Assembly (NCBI GenBank): GCA_016795075.1
Contig: JAEUIP010000010.1
Span: 1 to 36,647 of the forward strand
Reading direction: 5' to 3'
Source of the DNA: Planctomycetaceae bacterium
Lineage (GTDB): Bacteria; Planctomycetota; Planctomycetia; Pirellulales; Pirellulaceae
Length of the DNA: 36,647 bases
In this document: positions 8,492 through 17,091 of the stretch, piece after piece
Layout of the letters: each line of letters begins with the position of its first letter
Numbering within the stretch: the first letter of the stretch is position 1
Position numbers and translations under genes: made by a program
The notes under the pieces: model-generated
Databases searched by the model: none
What the model saw: only the letters and a program-made list of their open reading frames with translations
Told to the model about the DNA's origin: nothing

Positions 8492-9391
8492 ATGACGCAC
8501 GGAGTTGGCGAATACCTGAAGCCCGAAGTGATCAACCAAATCAAACGGTTGGATCTCCGGGCTCAATTTGTCGTGAAGGGCTTTTTGCAGGGTTTGCACT
8601 CCAGCCCACTGCACGGTTTTAGCGTCGAGTTCAGCGAACATCGCGAGTACCGTCGCGGCGATGATCCGCGCGGAATTGATTGGGGTGTGTTTGCCAAAAC
8701 GGACAAATACTACATTCGCAAGTTCGAAGCCGAAACGAATTTGACCGGATATATTGCGGTCGATCAAAGCCAATCGATGGGCTATACCTATCGCCAAGAG
8801 TTGACCAAGTTTGATTATTCGGTCTGCTTGGCAGCCAGTTTGGCGTATTTGATGATCGGCCAACAAGACCCAGTTGGGTTGATCACCTTCGACCAGAAGA
8901 TTCGCGATTGTTTGAAGCCCAAGAGTAGCCGCAAGCAGTTGACGAACATGTTGGCACTGCTCTCGAAATTGAAGCCGTTAGGGACGACCGACATCGCGCA
9001 CAGCTTGTTGCAATTGGCCAGCATGCTGCGACATCAGAGCTTGATCATGTTGTTCACGGACCTGTTGGTTGATCCTCTACCGGTGCGACAGGCTCTCAGT
9101 CGACTCAAACACGGCGGACATGATGTGATTGTGTTCCATGTGTTGGACGAAGCCGAAGTGACGTTCCCGTTTGAGGGGGCGGTCGTGTTGGAAGATCCCG
9201 AAACAGGAGACGAAGTCAAGCTGGATGGTCGGTCGATGCGTCATCCGTATCAAGAAGCGGTGCGCGCGTTCCAGGAGGAATATCGACAGTGGTGCCGCCG
9301 GATGCGGATCGACTACGTCGCCATGGATACGCACACTCCGTTCGACAAGGCGTTGCTGGAGTACCTCATGAATCGACGAATGAGGATGTAA
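8492..9391 (+). CDS. DUF58 (VWA-like) protein, MoxR partner
   Basis: From the ATG at 8492 the protein has 299 residues, the common DUF58 length. The open frame extends upstream to a TTG at 8426, but those 22 residues look like non-coding leader. The DUF58 signature is complete: FSEHREYRRGDDPRGIDW (47-64), FAKTDKYYIRKFEAETN (67-83), then a MIDAS-like AVDQSQSM (89-96). DUF58 proteins are cytoplasmic VWA-fold partners of MoxR ATPases. The gene lies 68 bp after moxR and only 3 bp before the BatA-like gene, so co-transcription is nearly certain. The pathway this operon serves in planctomycetes is not known from the sequence. Confidence 0.93.
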   Translation: MTHGVGEYLKPEVINQIKRLDLRAQFVVKGFLQGLHSSPLHGFSVEFSEHREYRRGDDPRGIDWGVFAKTDKYYIRKFEAETNLTGYIAVDQSQSMGYTYRQELTKFDYSVCLAASLAYLMIGQQDPVGLITFDQKIRDCLKPKSSRKQLTNMLALLSKLKPLGTTDIAHSLLQLASMLRHQSLIMLFTDLLVDPLPVRQALSRLKHGGHDVIVFHVLDEAEVTFPFEGAVVLEDPETGDEVKLDGRSMRHPYQEAVRAFQEEYRQWCRRMRIDYVAMDTHTPFDKALLEYLMNRRMRM

Positions 9392-9394
9392 CGC

Positions 9395-12250
9395 ATGTCC
9401 GCTCTGCATGTTTGGTTGATGGCCTTGGGAGTCGGTCTGGCGGTTGGTCCCATTGTGCTGCATTTGCTGTTGCAAGAGAAACCGAAGCGATTGCCGTTTC
9501 CGGCGCTTCGTTTTGTGCTGGCCAAACAACAACATGCTCGGCGATCTTTTCGCTTGCGGCATTGGGTCCTATTGAGTCTGCGTGTGGCGATGATCGCGTT
9601 GGCGGCGTTGGCGCTGAGTCGTCCCGCTGCGGCCACGGCGTTGTTCGGATCGAGCCTCCTCTTGGGGGGGACGATCTTGTCCGGTGCCATTTTCCTGTTC
9701 CTGACCTTGTATTGGCGAAATAAAGTTCGCTCGACCGCTCCGAGTTCCAATGGGGAAACAGCAGCCGCTGCCGTCCGTCGTCAGAGCCAGCCCTCGGCAA
9801 CTTGGCCGCTGGCGTTGCTAACTCTGGTGGTACTGGGGCACGTGGGCACAGCCGTCTGGTTGGCCTATCAAATGTCGCAAAGCGATACAGGACCCGTTCT
9901 CACCGGTAAGCAACCCGTAGCGGCCGCGTTGATCATCGACACGAGTCCGCGAATGCTTTATCGCAAAGACAACCAGACCCGCTTGGAGCGAGCCCAAGAG
10001 TTGGCGGACGCAGTGATCGAATTGTTGCCCGCCGGAAGCCAGTTGACGGTGGTCGATACGAGCCCTGATCCGGTTGGCTTGAGTTTGGATCTGGCGGCAG
10101 CTCGGCAACAAATCAGCTCGTTGCGGATCTCGTATCAACCGCAACCGATCCCGAATCGAATCCGAGCGGCCCTGCAGTTGCTGGATGATAGTCCGTTGGA
10201 CGGTCGAGAATTGTTTGTGATCACCGATCTCAGTCGCCCAAGCTGGACGGTTGCGGCAGGCAGTCCCAGCCAATTGAGTATCGATCCCGAGGTCTCGTTG
10301 TATGTCGTGGATGTCGGCGCCAAGTCGAACGAAAACTGGTCGGTCGAGCAATGGGACTTGCCCACTCCCGCGATCACGCCCGGCGGTTTGATTCAAGTGC
10401 GTGGCACGATCGCGCGGAAGGCGATTGTCAGTAACGAAGAAGACTTGGTTCGCGAGGTAGCGGCGGATCGAGCTCAGCTAAAGATGGCGGCCTCGCAAAC
10501 CACTGACGCACCTGGGCCAACGGACGCCATACCGGATTCGCCGCCTCCGCCAAACGAGGGTGCAGGCCAGGCGACCATGGCGATTGACCTACCAGCCGAA
10601 GGCCGCACCATTCGCATGCTGGTTGAGAAACCTGAAACGGGCCGCCCCGTTTACCGAAACGGGGAAACCTTGTTGCCCACACAACACTGGGAACGCTTGA
10701 CGCAAGTGAATCTTGCTCCAGGGCAATCGACGGAAGTGGCGTTCTCTTTGCCTGATTTGCCGGAGGGCATTCATCATGGCTGGATCGAGATCGATGGCGG
10801 CGACGCATTGGGCTTCGATAACCGGAGGTTCTTCACGGTCACCGTCCAACCCGCGTGGCAGGCGTTGATCGTCAATGGTCCGGGAGTTAGCGACGCCAAC
10901 TTTCTCGAAGCGATCGCCCCCGAAGGCGTGCGGGAAAAGGGACAAGCGGTGTTCGATTGCAAGTCCATTCGGGCCGAACAACTCCGCGAGCATAACCTGA
11001 CGGACTACCGCGTGGTCTTCTTTTTGAATCCCGGGCCACTGAGCGATGAGCATTGGCAGCAACTTTATCGCTATGTCTCCGGTGGCGGCAGTGTCGGTTT
11101 TTTCATGGGGCACAATTCGCTCACGACGGATGCGAATCGGTCGGTGCCCCACCCGAGCTTCAATCAACGAGCCGCACAGCGGTTATTGCCGGGCCAACTT
11201 GAAGCGCCCTGGCGTCAACCCGACGGTTTGATCTTCGAGCCTTCTGCTTGGGACCATCCCGTGTTCAGCCGCATGCAACCATTGCGTACCGTCCTGATGT
11301 GGAGTCGCTTGGAGGTGTTCATGCACCTGGGACTGAAGCTGGCGCGAGTTGAAGAACCGTCGGACGACGTAGCGCCGCGCAAATCCGCCTACCCCGACAA
11401 AACGGGGCCCGTTGCCTTGGAGGATCAAGCGAAAGACATTGGCAGCTCAACGAGGAACGACGCATCTACAACCACCGCGAAAGATGACGACACAAAAAAC
11501 GCCGACGCCAAAAAAGAAGACGAATTGCCCAAGGCCGTCCGAGTGCTGGCGACGTTTTCGAACAACATGCCGGCGATTGTGGAAGCGACCGTGGGTCAAG
11601 GACAAGTTCTGTTGATGACGACGCCCGTAACGGATCCGACACGGCCCGACGATGGGCGACGCCCCTGGAATTCGTTTGCAATCAGTGATGATCGCTCGTT
11701 CACGTATTGGTTGTTGGCGACCGAGATCGCTCGGCATTTGGCGACCGCAAAATCCGCGAACCTCAATGGCTTGGTTGGCGATTCGTTTATTTTGCCGAAT
11801 GATCAAGCCAATGCTCCGGCAAAGTACGCGTTGTACCGACCGGAAAATCAGGAGCCCGTGGATGTCGCGGTGGAACGGGGACGCTTGTACTTGGATTTTA
11901 ACGATCGTCCGGGCGCGTATCGACTGCGGGGCCTCGACAATCAACAACAAGTTCACCTGCGTGGCTTCACGGTCAACGTCGCTGGCGGACAGAGTGACTT
12001 GAGTCGGATCGGCAAACCGCAACTTGATAGTTGGCTGGGGACTGGCCGTTATGCAGTGGCCGAGAATGAATCACAGATTCAACGCATTCAAGGTGCGGGG
12101 CGAGTGGGCTTGGAGTTTTATCCCAGCCTGATTCGTTTGTTGGCCGTTGCATTCTTGGCGGAGATCCTGTTTTCGAATTGGTTTTACCGTGAACCACCCC
12201 GCAAGAAGTCGGCTCACGAAATCATCGTAGGTCGATCGGAGTCTTCTTAG
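9395..12250 (+). CDS. Large BatA-like membrane protein with degenerate VWA domain
   Basis: The 951-residue protein opens with a BatA N-terminal domain: a helix at 6-26, the PFPALRFV motif (35-42), RRSFRLRHW and a second helix (57-77). Further membrane segments lie at about 83-106 and 137-159. A VWA-like fold follows from about 175, but the metal site reads DTSPR (182-186) where DxSxS is expected, so the last serine is lost. A periplasmic portion contains a Pro/Ala/Glu/Asp-rich linker (about 358-390), a GATase-like region ending in GGSVGFFMGHN, and an acidic, Lys/Asp-rich insert around residues 680-705. A final helix near 905-930 anchors the C-terminus. ATG at 9395 has GAGG about 10 nt upstream. 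It sits between DUF58 and a second VWA protein and probably forms a membrane complex with them. Confidence 0.9.
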   Translation: MSALHVWLMALGVGLAVGPIVLHLLLQEKPKRLPFPALRFVLAKQQHARRSFRLRHWVLLSLRVAMIALAALALSRPAAATALFGSSLLLGGTILSGAIFLFLTLYWRNKVRSTAPSSNGETAAAAVRRQSQPSATWPLALLTLVVLGHVGTAVWLAYQMSQSDTGPVLTGKQPVAAALIIDTSPRMLYRKDNQTRLERAQELADAVIELLPAGSQLTVVDTSPDPVGLSLDLAAARQQISSLRISYQPQPIPNRIRAALQLLDDSPLDGRELFVITDLSRPSWTVAAGSPSQLSIDPEVSLYVVDVGAKSNENWSVEQWDLPTPAITPGGLIQVRGTIARKAIVSNEEDLVREVAADRAQLKMAASQTTDAPGPTDAIPDSPPPPNEGAGQATMAIDLPAEGRTIRMLVEKPETGRPVYRNGETLLPTQHWERLTQVNLAPGQSTEVAFSLPDLPEGIHHGWIEIDGGDALGFDNRRFFTVTVQPAWQALIVNGPGVSDANFLEAIAPEGVREKGQAVFDCKSIRAEQLREHNLTDYRVVFFLNPGPLSDEHWQQLYRYVSGGGSVGFFMGHNSLTTDANRSVPHPSFNQRAAQRLLPGQLEAPWRQPDGLIFEPSAWDHPVFSRMQPLRTVLMWSRLEVFMHLGLKLARVEEPSDDVAPRKSAYPDKTGPVALEDQAKDIGSSTRNDASTTTAKDDDTKNADAKKEDELPKAVRVLATFSNNMPAIVEATVGQGQVLLMTTPVTDPTRPDDGRRPWNSFAISDDRSFTYWLLATEIARHLATAKSANLNGLVGDSFILPNDQANAPAKYALYRPENQEPVDVAVERGRLYLDFNDRPGAYRLRGLDNQQQVHLRGFTVNVAGGQSDLSRIGKPQLDSWLGTGRYAVAENESQIQRIQGAGRVGLEFYPSLIRLLAVAFLAEILFSNWFYREPPRKKSAHEIIVGRSESS

Positions 12251-12261
12251 GTCCATGCCGA

Positions 12262-14601
12262 ATGTTTGAAACCCTGAGCTTTGATCCCGTATTCCCCTGG
12301 TGGGTGATCGCCGGCTTTGCGCTGGTAGCGGTCGTCCTCAGTTGTTTACGTCCCGGCTTTGGGGAACTCACTCGTGGGAAACAACGAACGCTGACGGCGC
12401 TACGATTGTTAGCGGTGGTTTTGCTGTTGTTGGCCATGATTCGTCCGGGCTTTTTATCGGTCGAAAGTCGCAAACAACGCGCGGTGATCCCGGTGATGCT
12501 GGACTTGAGCAAGTCCATGCAGCTACCCAATGCCGCACAAGGCGAGTCTCGCTACATCGTCGCGCAACAAGTCTTGAAGCAACTGGGCAAATTCAACGAG
12601 CGTTTGGCGGAGCACGACGTCGAGCTGTTGATTTATGGCTTTGATCGCGAGATCTACCCATTGAAACTGGACGGTGCGGTGGAGCCGATAAAACGTGCAG
12701 TACCAGACCAAGTGGAAGGATCGGCAATTGCCATCGATTTACCGCCCACTCCGACCGGAAAAGAGTCGGATTTGTTGGGAGCAATCGATTCGGTGGTGCG
12801 ATTGAACCGCAACCGGCGGATGGCGGGCTTTTTGATGCTAACTGATGGCGTCCCTAACGTGATCCGTCCCAAGACCACGGCCAGTGAAGTCACGCGAACT
12901 TTGTCGGCCCGGGATGTCCCGTTTCATGGCATGATTTTTGGCCCCAGCACCGTTGCCGAGGATTTTTTGGACGCGGCAGTTGAGGCGATGCCCGACAACT
13001 TGGCGGGCTTTGCCGAAAACGAAATCGAATTCCGGGCGGGGGTGCGGTTGCGGGGGTTCAACAAGCGAACGGTTCCCGTGCAATTGATCGTGCGAAAGCC
13101 TGACGGGCAAGAGTTTGTCGCCCAAACCAAGCAAGTCACCGCAACATCCGCAGATCATTTGGCTCAAGTGGATTTCAACTATTTGCCCGATGTGCCGGGC
13201 AGCTACAAGCTTCAGGTCAAAGTCCCGGATCAACCCCGGGAAGTCGCTTTGACGAACAACATGCTCTCGGCGTATCTGCAGGCGTTTCCCGGCGGGTTGC
13301 GGGTTCTGTACATCACGGGCGATTTGCAATTCGAACATCATTTCTTGGTGCGATCGTTACAGGCGTCGAAGGACATTCAAGTCCGGACGGTTTGGATCGA
13401 CTCGACGGATCGCACGCGTTGGCCAGTCGATTTGACTCGCGAGTTGAACGACAACAGCTTTGACGTGGTCGTGTTGGACAACATCGATGCCGCAGCGTTG
13501 CAAGGTCAACGCGGGAACAATCTTTCGATCTTGGCCCAATCGGTCCTGGACGGTCGCGGGTTGTTGATGATGGGCGGCTACCACAGCTTCGGGCCAGGCG
13601 GCTATGCGGAGACTCCCTTGGAAGAGGTTTTGCCCGTTCGGATGGCCCGAAACCAACGACAAGAATTTGAGGCCCCACTCCGAACGGACATGCATTTGGA
13701 TGAACCTCTGGCACTGCGACCGGCCATGGATCATTACATCACGCGTTTGGGCGAAGGCGAGGGAGCGGCGTTAGGGGCCGCTTGGGAACAATTACCCAAG
13801 CTGCGTGGAGCAAATCGATTTGGCCGACTCAAAGATAGTGCGATGGTTTTGTTGGAGAGTGAAGATCGCGATCCGCTGTTGGTGGCTGGAAACTACGGTG
13901 GGCGGGTCTTGGCCTTTGCGGGAGATTCGACGTATTTATGGATTCGGGCGGGATTTGAACAACAGCACCAGCAATTTTGGCGGCAACTGATGCTGTGGCT
14001 GGCGGCGCGCGATGTGGCCGGGGACGAACGTGTTTGGATGCGGTTAGCCAAACGGCGCATCATGTCGGGCGACGTGTTGCACGCGGCAGCCGGTGTGCGC
14101 GGCGAGGGTGGTGACAATGTCGATGGCGTACGGATTACCGCTTCATTGCAAAGCCCCGATGGGTCCACGCGAGAAATTCCCTTCAGCATGCAGGCCGACC
14201 GTTCCCAATTCAACGGTAGCGTGGAAGCGGATTTCATTTCTGCCGGTGGGGTCTATCGTCTGGAAGTCGTCATGAGCAAAGACGGCGCCGAGATTGGCCG
14301 CGAGTCGCAAGAGTTCGACGTCGTAGATATTGATAGCGAAACCGTGATTCCCGTTGCGGACATTAGCCTCGTTCAACAGCTCGCAGACGCGACACAGACG
14401 GCGGGCGGCCAATTGTGGACGGTTCAACAACTGGAGGGATTGGCGGACTCGTTGGTAAAATCGACCGAGAAACTTGACATTAAGATTCCACAACTTTGGC
14501 GGCTCGGTGATACCGCCTGGGACGCGTACGGTTTTGTGGTCGCTCTCTTCGCCGTGATGATGCTACAATGGGGACTCCGGAAGTACTGGGGTTTAGTATA
14601 A
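12262..14601 (+). CDS. Membrane VWA protein with glutamine-amidotransferase-like domain
   Basis: This 779-residue protein has two N-terminal helices (about 12-29 and 44-62). A VWA domain follows with an intact MIDAS (DLSKS, 81-85; TDG at 194-196). A beta-sandwich-like region spans about 250-340. A class-I GATase-like domain of the PF07090 type spans about 345-470 (LYITGDLQFE, VVVLDNIDAAA, LLMMGGYHSFGPGGY). The GATase-like domain has no nucleophilic Cys at the expected turn, so it is probably not an amidotransferase. One helix near the C-terminus (about 755-775) closes the protein. It starts 11 bp after the BatA-like gene. Together with MoxR and DUF58 it gives the standard planctomycete arrangement. 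This member has the functional metal site that its upstream neighbour lacks. Confidence 0.92.
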   Translation: MFETLSFDPVFPWWVIAGFALVAVVLSCLRPGFGELTRGKQRTLTALRLLAVVLLLLAMIRPGFLSVESRKQRAVIPVMLDLSKSMQLPNAAQGESRYIVAQQVLKQLGKFNERLAEHDVELLIYGFDREIYPLKLDGAVEPIKRAVPDQVEGSAIAIDLPPTPTGKESDLLGAIDSVVRLNRNRRMAGFLMLTDGVPNVIRPKTTASEVTRTLSARDVPFHGMIFGPSTVAEDFLDAAVEAMPDNLAGFAENEIEFRAGVRLRGFNKRTVPVQLIVRKPDGQEFVAQTKQVTATSADHLAQVDFNYLPDVPGSYKLQVKVPDQPREVALTNNMLSAYLQAFPGGLRVLYITGDLQFEHHFLVRSLQASKDIQVRTVWIDSTDRTRWPVDLTRELNDNSFDVVVLDNIDAAALQGQRGNNLSILAQSVLDGRGLLMMGGYHSFGPGGYAETPLEEVLPVRMARNQRQEFEAPLRTDMHLDEPLALRPAMDHYITRLGEGEGAALGAAWEQLPKLRGANRFGRLKDSAMVLLESEDRDPLLVAGNYGGRVLAFAGDSTYLWIRAGFEQQHQQFWRQLMLWLAARDVAGDERVWMRLAKRRIMSGDVLHAAAGVRGEGGDNVDGVRITASLQSPDGSTREIPFSMQADRSQFNGSVEADFISAGGVYRLEVVMSKDGAEIGRESQEFDVVDIDSETVIPVADISLVQQLADATQTAGGQLWTVQQLEGLADSLVKSTEKLDIKIPQLWRLGDTAWDAYGFVVALFAVMMLQWGLRKYWGLV

Positions 14602-14618
14602 GCCAGGAAGGACCATGG

Positions 14619-15188
14619 ATGACCTCAAATTCGAAGTTGACCATCGACGCGGCCCGTGAATTACTGGCGGAATGGACGCCCGGGCAAGCCTTGCGCCGGC
14701 ACGCCCGCGCGGTCGAACTGACGATGCGGAAACTGGCGGCAGAGCTTTCGCCACCTGACGAGGAGTTGTTCGCGGTCGCTGGGCTGTTGCACGACGCGGA
14801 TTATGAACAATGGCCCGACGAACATCCGCATCGGATTGTGGCTTGGTTACGGAACCGACAGGAGGACTTACTCGCGGGAGCGATCGCTGCTCATTACACT
14901 CACTGGGGCGTTCCGGCAGATACTTTGGTGGCCAAAGCCTTGTTGGCAGCCGACGAACTGACGGGGTTTGTGTGTGCCTGCAGCTATGTGAGGCCGGGCG
15001 GAATTTCGACTTTGGAACCCGCCAGTGTCCTGAAAAAACTGAAGGACAAGAAGTTTGCGGCCAAAGTGGACCGGCAAGAAATCGAGATCGGTTGCGGTCT
15101 CTTGGGCGTGGATACTCGGCAATTGGTCCAGTGGATCATTCACGCCCTCGCTCCCCATGCAGTAGAATTGGGTATCGAGGGGACGTGA
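14619..15188 (+). CDS. HD-domain metal-dependent phosphohydrolase
   Basis: The 189-residue HD-domain protein shows the full ligand set: His28, HD at 58-59 (LLHDADYE), His92 (AIAAHYTH) and Asp112 (LLAADEL). HD proteins of this size hydrolyse phosphate esters of nucleotides or related metabolites. The exact substrate is not evident. I chose the ATG at 14619 because AGGAAGGA (14604-14611) lies 7 nt upstream. An in-frame ATG at 14568 would overlap the previous gene and add 17 unlikely residues. The gene follows the VWA/GATase gene by 17 bp and so belongs to the MoxR operon. It has no membrane segment or signal peptide. A 101-bp gap with a TATAAT box separates it from the next gene. Confidence 0.88.
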   Translation: MTSNSKLTIDAARELLAEWTPGQALRRHARAVELTMRKLAAELSPPDEELFAVAGLLHDADYEQWPDEHPHRIVAWLRNRQEDLLAGAIAAHYTHWGVPADTLVAKALLAADELTGFVCACSYVRPGGISTLEPASVLKKLKDKKFAAKVDRQEIEIGCGLLGVDTRQLVQWIIHALAPHAVELGIEGT

Positions 15189-15216
15189 CAAGATAGGATT
15201 TTGGGACGAGCGCCCG

Positions 15217-15222
15217 TATAAT
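15217..15222 (+). promoter_or_regulatory. Candidate -10 box (TATAAT)
   Basis: A perfect TATAAT lies 68 bp before the lipoprotein start at 15290, in the gap after the HD gene. No good -35 box is seen at 16-18 bp spacing, so this rests on the -10 match and position alone. Confidence 0.35.
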
Positions 15223-15289
15223 ATGGGACCAGGGACGCTGACAACCCGTGAGCGTCGGTGTTTCGCTTGCTTTTTGAGAAGGCTTTTGG

Positions 15290-15925
15290 ATGTCCATTCG
15301 ACGAACCCTTCGGTACATCGCGATTCTAATCAGTGGATTTGTGGTGGCGATCCCGATTTTGGGTTGCAACATCGGCGTCGAAACAACCCAATCCACCGGC
15401 GGTGGGCCGTCGCCAACCAATCCGGCGAATCCGGGCGCCGCAAAACCTGGCCCCACGGTCACCAAACCTGCCGTCGGCAACGTCACTCCGTTGTTGCAAG
15501 TTGACAACTGCTACTTGGCAGGACAACCGCAAGTCGCCGATTTGGAGGCCTTCAAAGCGGCCGGCGTCAAAAAGATCATTTCGCTCCGCGACCCCAGCGA
15601 AATCAATTGGGATGAACGAGCTGCAGTCGAGGCTGCCGGTTTGGAGTTTGTTCAAGTCGCGATGCGTTCACCAGATCAAATGACGGCCGAGAAAATCACC
15701 GAGGTCTGTAGTCTGTTGCAACAGGCGGAAGAAAACGACGAATTGGTGGTGTTGCATTGCGGGGCCGCCGTGCGGGCCTCGGCCGTTTGGCTGGCTTATT
15801 ACTGTGTTAGCAAAAAAGCCACTTGGCAAGACGCGGAGACCGTTGCAACATCCTTAGTCAAAGTCCCCGCTTCATGGACCGATCCCGTCAAGTCATACGT
15901 CGAACAAAACGTTGCGGGGAACTAA
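15290..15925 (+). CDS. Lipoprotein with DUF442/Blh-type phosphatase-like domain
   Basis: The 211-residue product has a lipoprotein signal (hydrophobic 9-24, lipobox ILGC, Cys26), a Pro/Gly/Thr-rich linker to about residue 65, then a small dual-specificity-phosphatase-like fold. The segment YLAGQPQVADLEAFKAAGVK (75-94) followed by KKIISLRDP is typical of the DUF442/beta-lactamase-hydrolase-like family. The active-site loop is HCGAAVRAS, which is C157-x4-R162. That is the spacing of DUF442 and rhodanese loops rather than the classical C-x5-R of tyrosine phosphatases. Membrane anchoring on the periplasmic side is unusual for such a domain. The gene ends 5 bp before the anti-sigma kinase gene, suggesting a shared transcript. 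Substrate unknown: phosphate ester or sulfur species are both possible. Confidence 0.82.
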   Translation: MSIRRTLRYIAILISGFVVAIPILGCNIGVETTQSTGGGPSPTNPANPGAAKPGPTVTKPAVGNVTPLLQVDNCYLAGQPQVADLEAFKAAGVKKIISLRDPSEINWDERAAVEAAGLEFVQVAMRSPDQMTAEKITEVCSLLQQAEENDELVVLHCGAAVRASAVWLAYYCVSKKATWQDAETVATSLVKVPASWTDPVKSYVEQNVAGN

Positions 15926-15930
15926 AGCTG

Positions 15931-16362
15931 ATGCAACGACCCGAGTGGGAATGGACGATCGAACGCAAACTCTGCAGCAAAGCAGAAGCGGCGGCCTTGA
16001 TGATCCAAGAGATCTTGGATCGCATGGAATCGTTGGGCTGGTCTCAAAAAGAACAGCTGGACACCCACTTGTGTTTGGAAGAAGCGTTCATGAACGCCAT
16101 CAAACATGGCAATCGCAACGACAGCCAACGCTGTGTCGAAACCAAGTGCTGGATCAACACAGAGAATTTTCGCATCCAGATCCAAGACGAAGGGGTTGGA
16201 TTTCGGATGGAAGAAGTACCTGATTGCACCAAGCCAGAAAATTTGGCGAACTGTAGCGGTCGCGGGTTGATGATGATGCGATATTTCATGGATGTGGTTC
16301 AATACAACCAAACGGGCAATGCGGTCACGATGGAAAAGCGTCGAGGTAGCAAACAGTCTTGA
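15931..16362 (+). CDS. RsbW/SpoIIAB-like anti-sigma regulatory factor (HATPase)
   Basis: A 143-residue GHKL ATPase of the anti-sigma-factor serine kinase type. The N-box is LEEAFMNAIKHGN (49-61), G1 is DEGVGF (86-91) and G2 is SGRGLMMM (109-116). Proteins of this class hold a sigma factor and phosphorylate an anti-anti-sigma (STAS) partner. Neither partner is in the window. The reading frame is open further upstream inside the lipoprotein gene, but ATG at 15931 gives the family's normal length and lies just behind that gene's stop codon. Its stop codon overlaps the start of the DUF2752 gene (TTGA at 16359-16362), which implies translational coupling. The phosphatase-like lipoprotein upstream could be a functional partner, but that is inference. 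Confidence 0.9.
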   Translation: MQRPEWEWTIERKLCSKAEAAALMIQEILDRMESLGWSQKEQLDTHLCLEEAFMNAIKHGNRNDSQRCVETKCWINTENFRIQIQDEGVGFRMEEVPDCTKPENLANCSGRGLMMMRYFMDVVQYNQTGNAVTMEKRRGSKQS

Positions 16363-16817
16363 GCGATGATTCGCCGCCACCGGCACCTGCAGCAAGTCTC
16401 TGGCCTGTCGGGTTGGCAATGGAACCGGCCAAGAGAATTCCCGATATTTCGCGGCCGGTGATGGTGGCCGTGGTTTTGTGGAGCCTCTTGATCCTGGCAA
16501 TCAGTGGTGTTGGTTACTTGACCGGCAATGAGATCATTGTTTGCCATTTGCGCCGTTGGACGGGCTGGCCCTGTCCCCTCTGCGGCGGCACACGGATGGC
16601 GCTTTCACTATTGAGCGGTCGGGTCAATGACGCCTTCTGGTTCAACCCACTATTGTTTGTGACCGCGACCGGGGCGGTTGGGTGGTTGGGCTGGCGTGCT
16701 CTGACCGGTTATCGACTACGCCTGCGGGCAACTCCCGTTGGCTGGTGGCTATTGGGACTTCTGGGGTTTGTCGCCCTGCTCGCGAACTGGATTTATTTGG
16801 TAGCGAAATTGCCCTAA
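16359..16817 (+). CDS. DUF2752 membrane protein
   Basis: A 152-residue membrane protein with the DUF2752 signature: CHLRRWTG followed by PCPLCGGTRM (71-80), then LLSGRVNDAFWFNPL. It has three predicted helices (about 34-56, 96-112, 128-149). The C-P-x-C pair (Cys72, Cys75) is conserved in the family, whose biochemical role is unknown. The frame starts with TTG at 16359, overlapping the anti-sigma gene's stop by 4 nt. An ATG at 16419 is an alternative that would still keep the whole domain. It is the last gene of the cluster. No terminator with a T run is seen after it, only structured sequence at 16904-16989. Confidence 0.85.
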   Translation: MSDDSPPPAPAASLWPVGLAMEPAKRIPDISRPVMVAVVLWSLLILAISGVGYLTGNEIIVCHLRRWTGWPCPLCGGTRMALSLLSGRVNDAFWFNPLLFVTATGAVGWLGWRALTGYRLRLRATPVGWWLLGLLGFVALLANWIYLVAKLP

Positions 16818-16903
16818 TACTTTGTGATCGGTAAAAATGCCTGAACTGCATTTACCATTACACGGAGCCTTCCGACCCGGACCCTACCATGGCAAGCCTA
16901 TCT

Positions 16904-16919
16904 ACCTCAAAACTGAGGT
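16904..16919. other. Perfect small hairpin in intergenic region
   Basis: ACCTCA-AAAC-TGAGGT is a perfect 6-bp stem with a tetraloop. Outer CTAC/GTAG bases can extend it around a two-base bulge. It has no T run. Confidence 0.4.
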
Positions 16920-16929
16920 TGGTAGAGCA

Positions 16930-16989
16930 CAAGTTGCGACACCGCTGCACGGCGTGATAAGCGAAGCGAAGTAACAGCTTCGCAACTTG
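16930..16989. other. Structured intergenic element with 9-bp inverted repeat
   Basis: CAAGTTGCG (16930-16938) pairs perfectly with CGCAACTTG (16981-16989) across 42 nt. Inside, GCGAAG-TAACAG-CTTCGC (16966-16983) forms another perfect 6-bp hairpin that shares three bases with the outer arm, so the two are partly exclusive. No T run follows. It may be a leader structure or a small RNA for the downstream gene. Confidence 0.4.
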
Positions 16990-17035
16990 CCGTTCAAGTC
17001 ACGCAGGAAAACAGCGAAAAGCAAAGTCGGCGGGC

Positions 17036-17041
17036 TATAAT
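17036..17041 (+). promoter_or_regulatory. Candidate -10 box (TATAAT)
   Basis: A perfect TATAAT lies 50 bp upstream of the ATG at 17092. No -35 consensus is evident at normal spacing. It is supported by position only. Confidence 0.35.
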
Positions 17042-17091
17042 TGAGCGATCAGCGGGTCGGTTTCAAGTTGCACGCACGTTTTGGATTCCCC

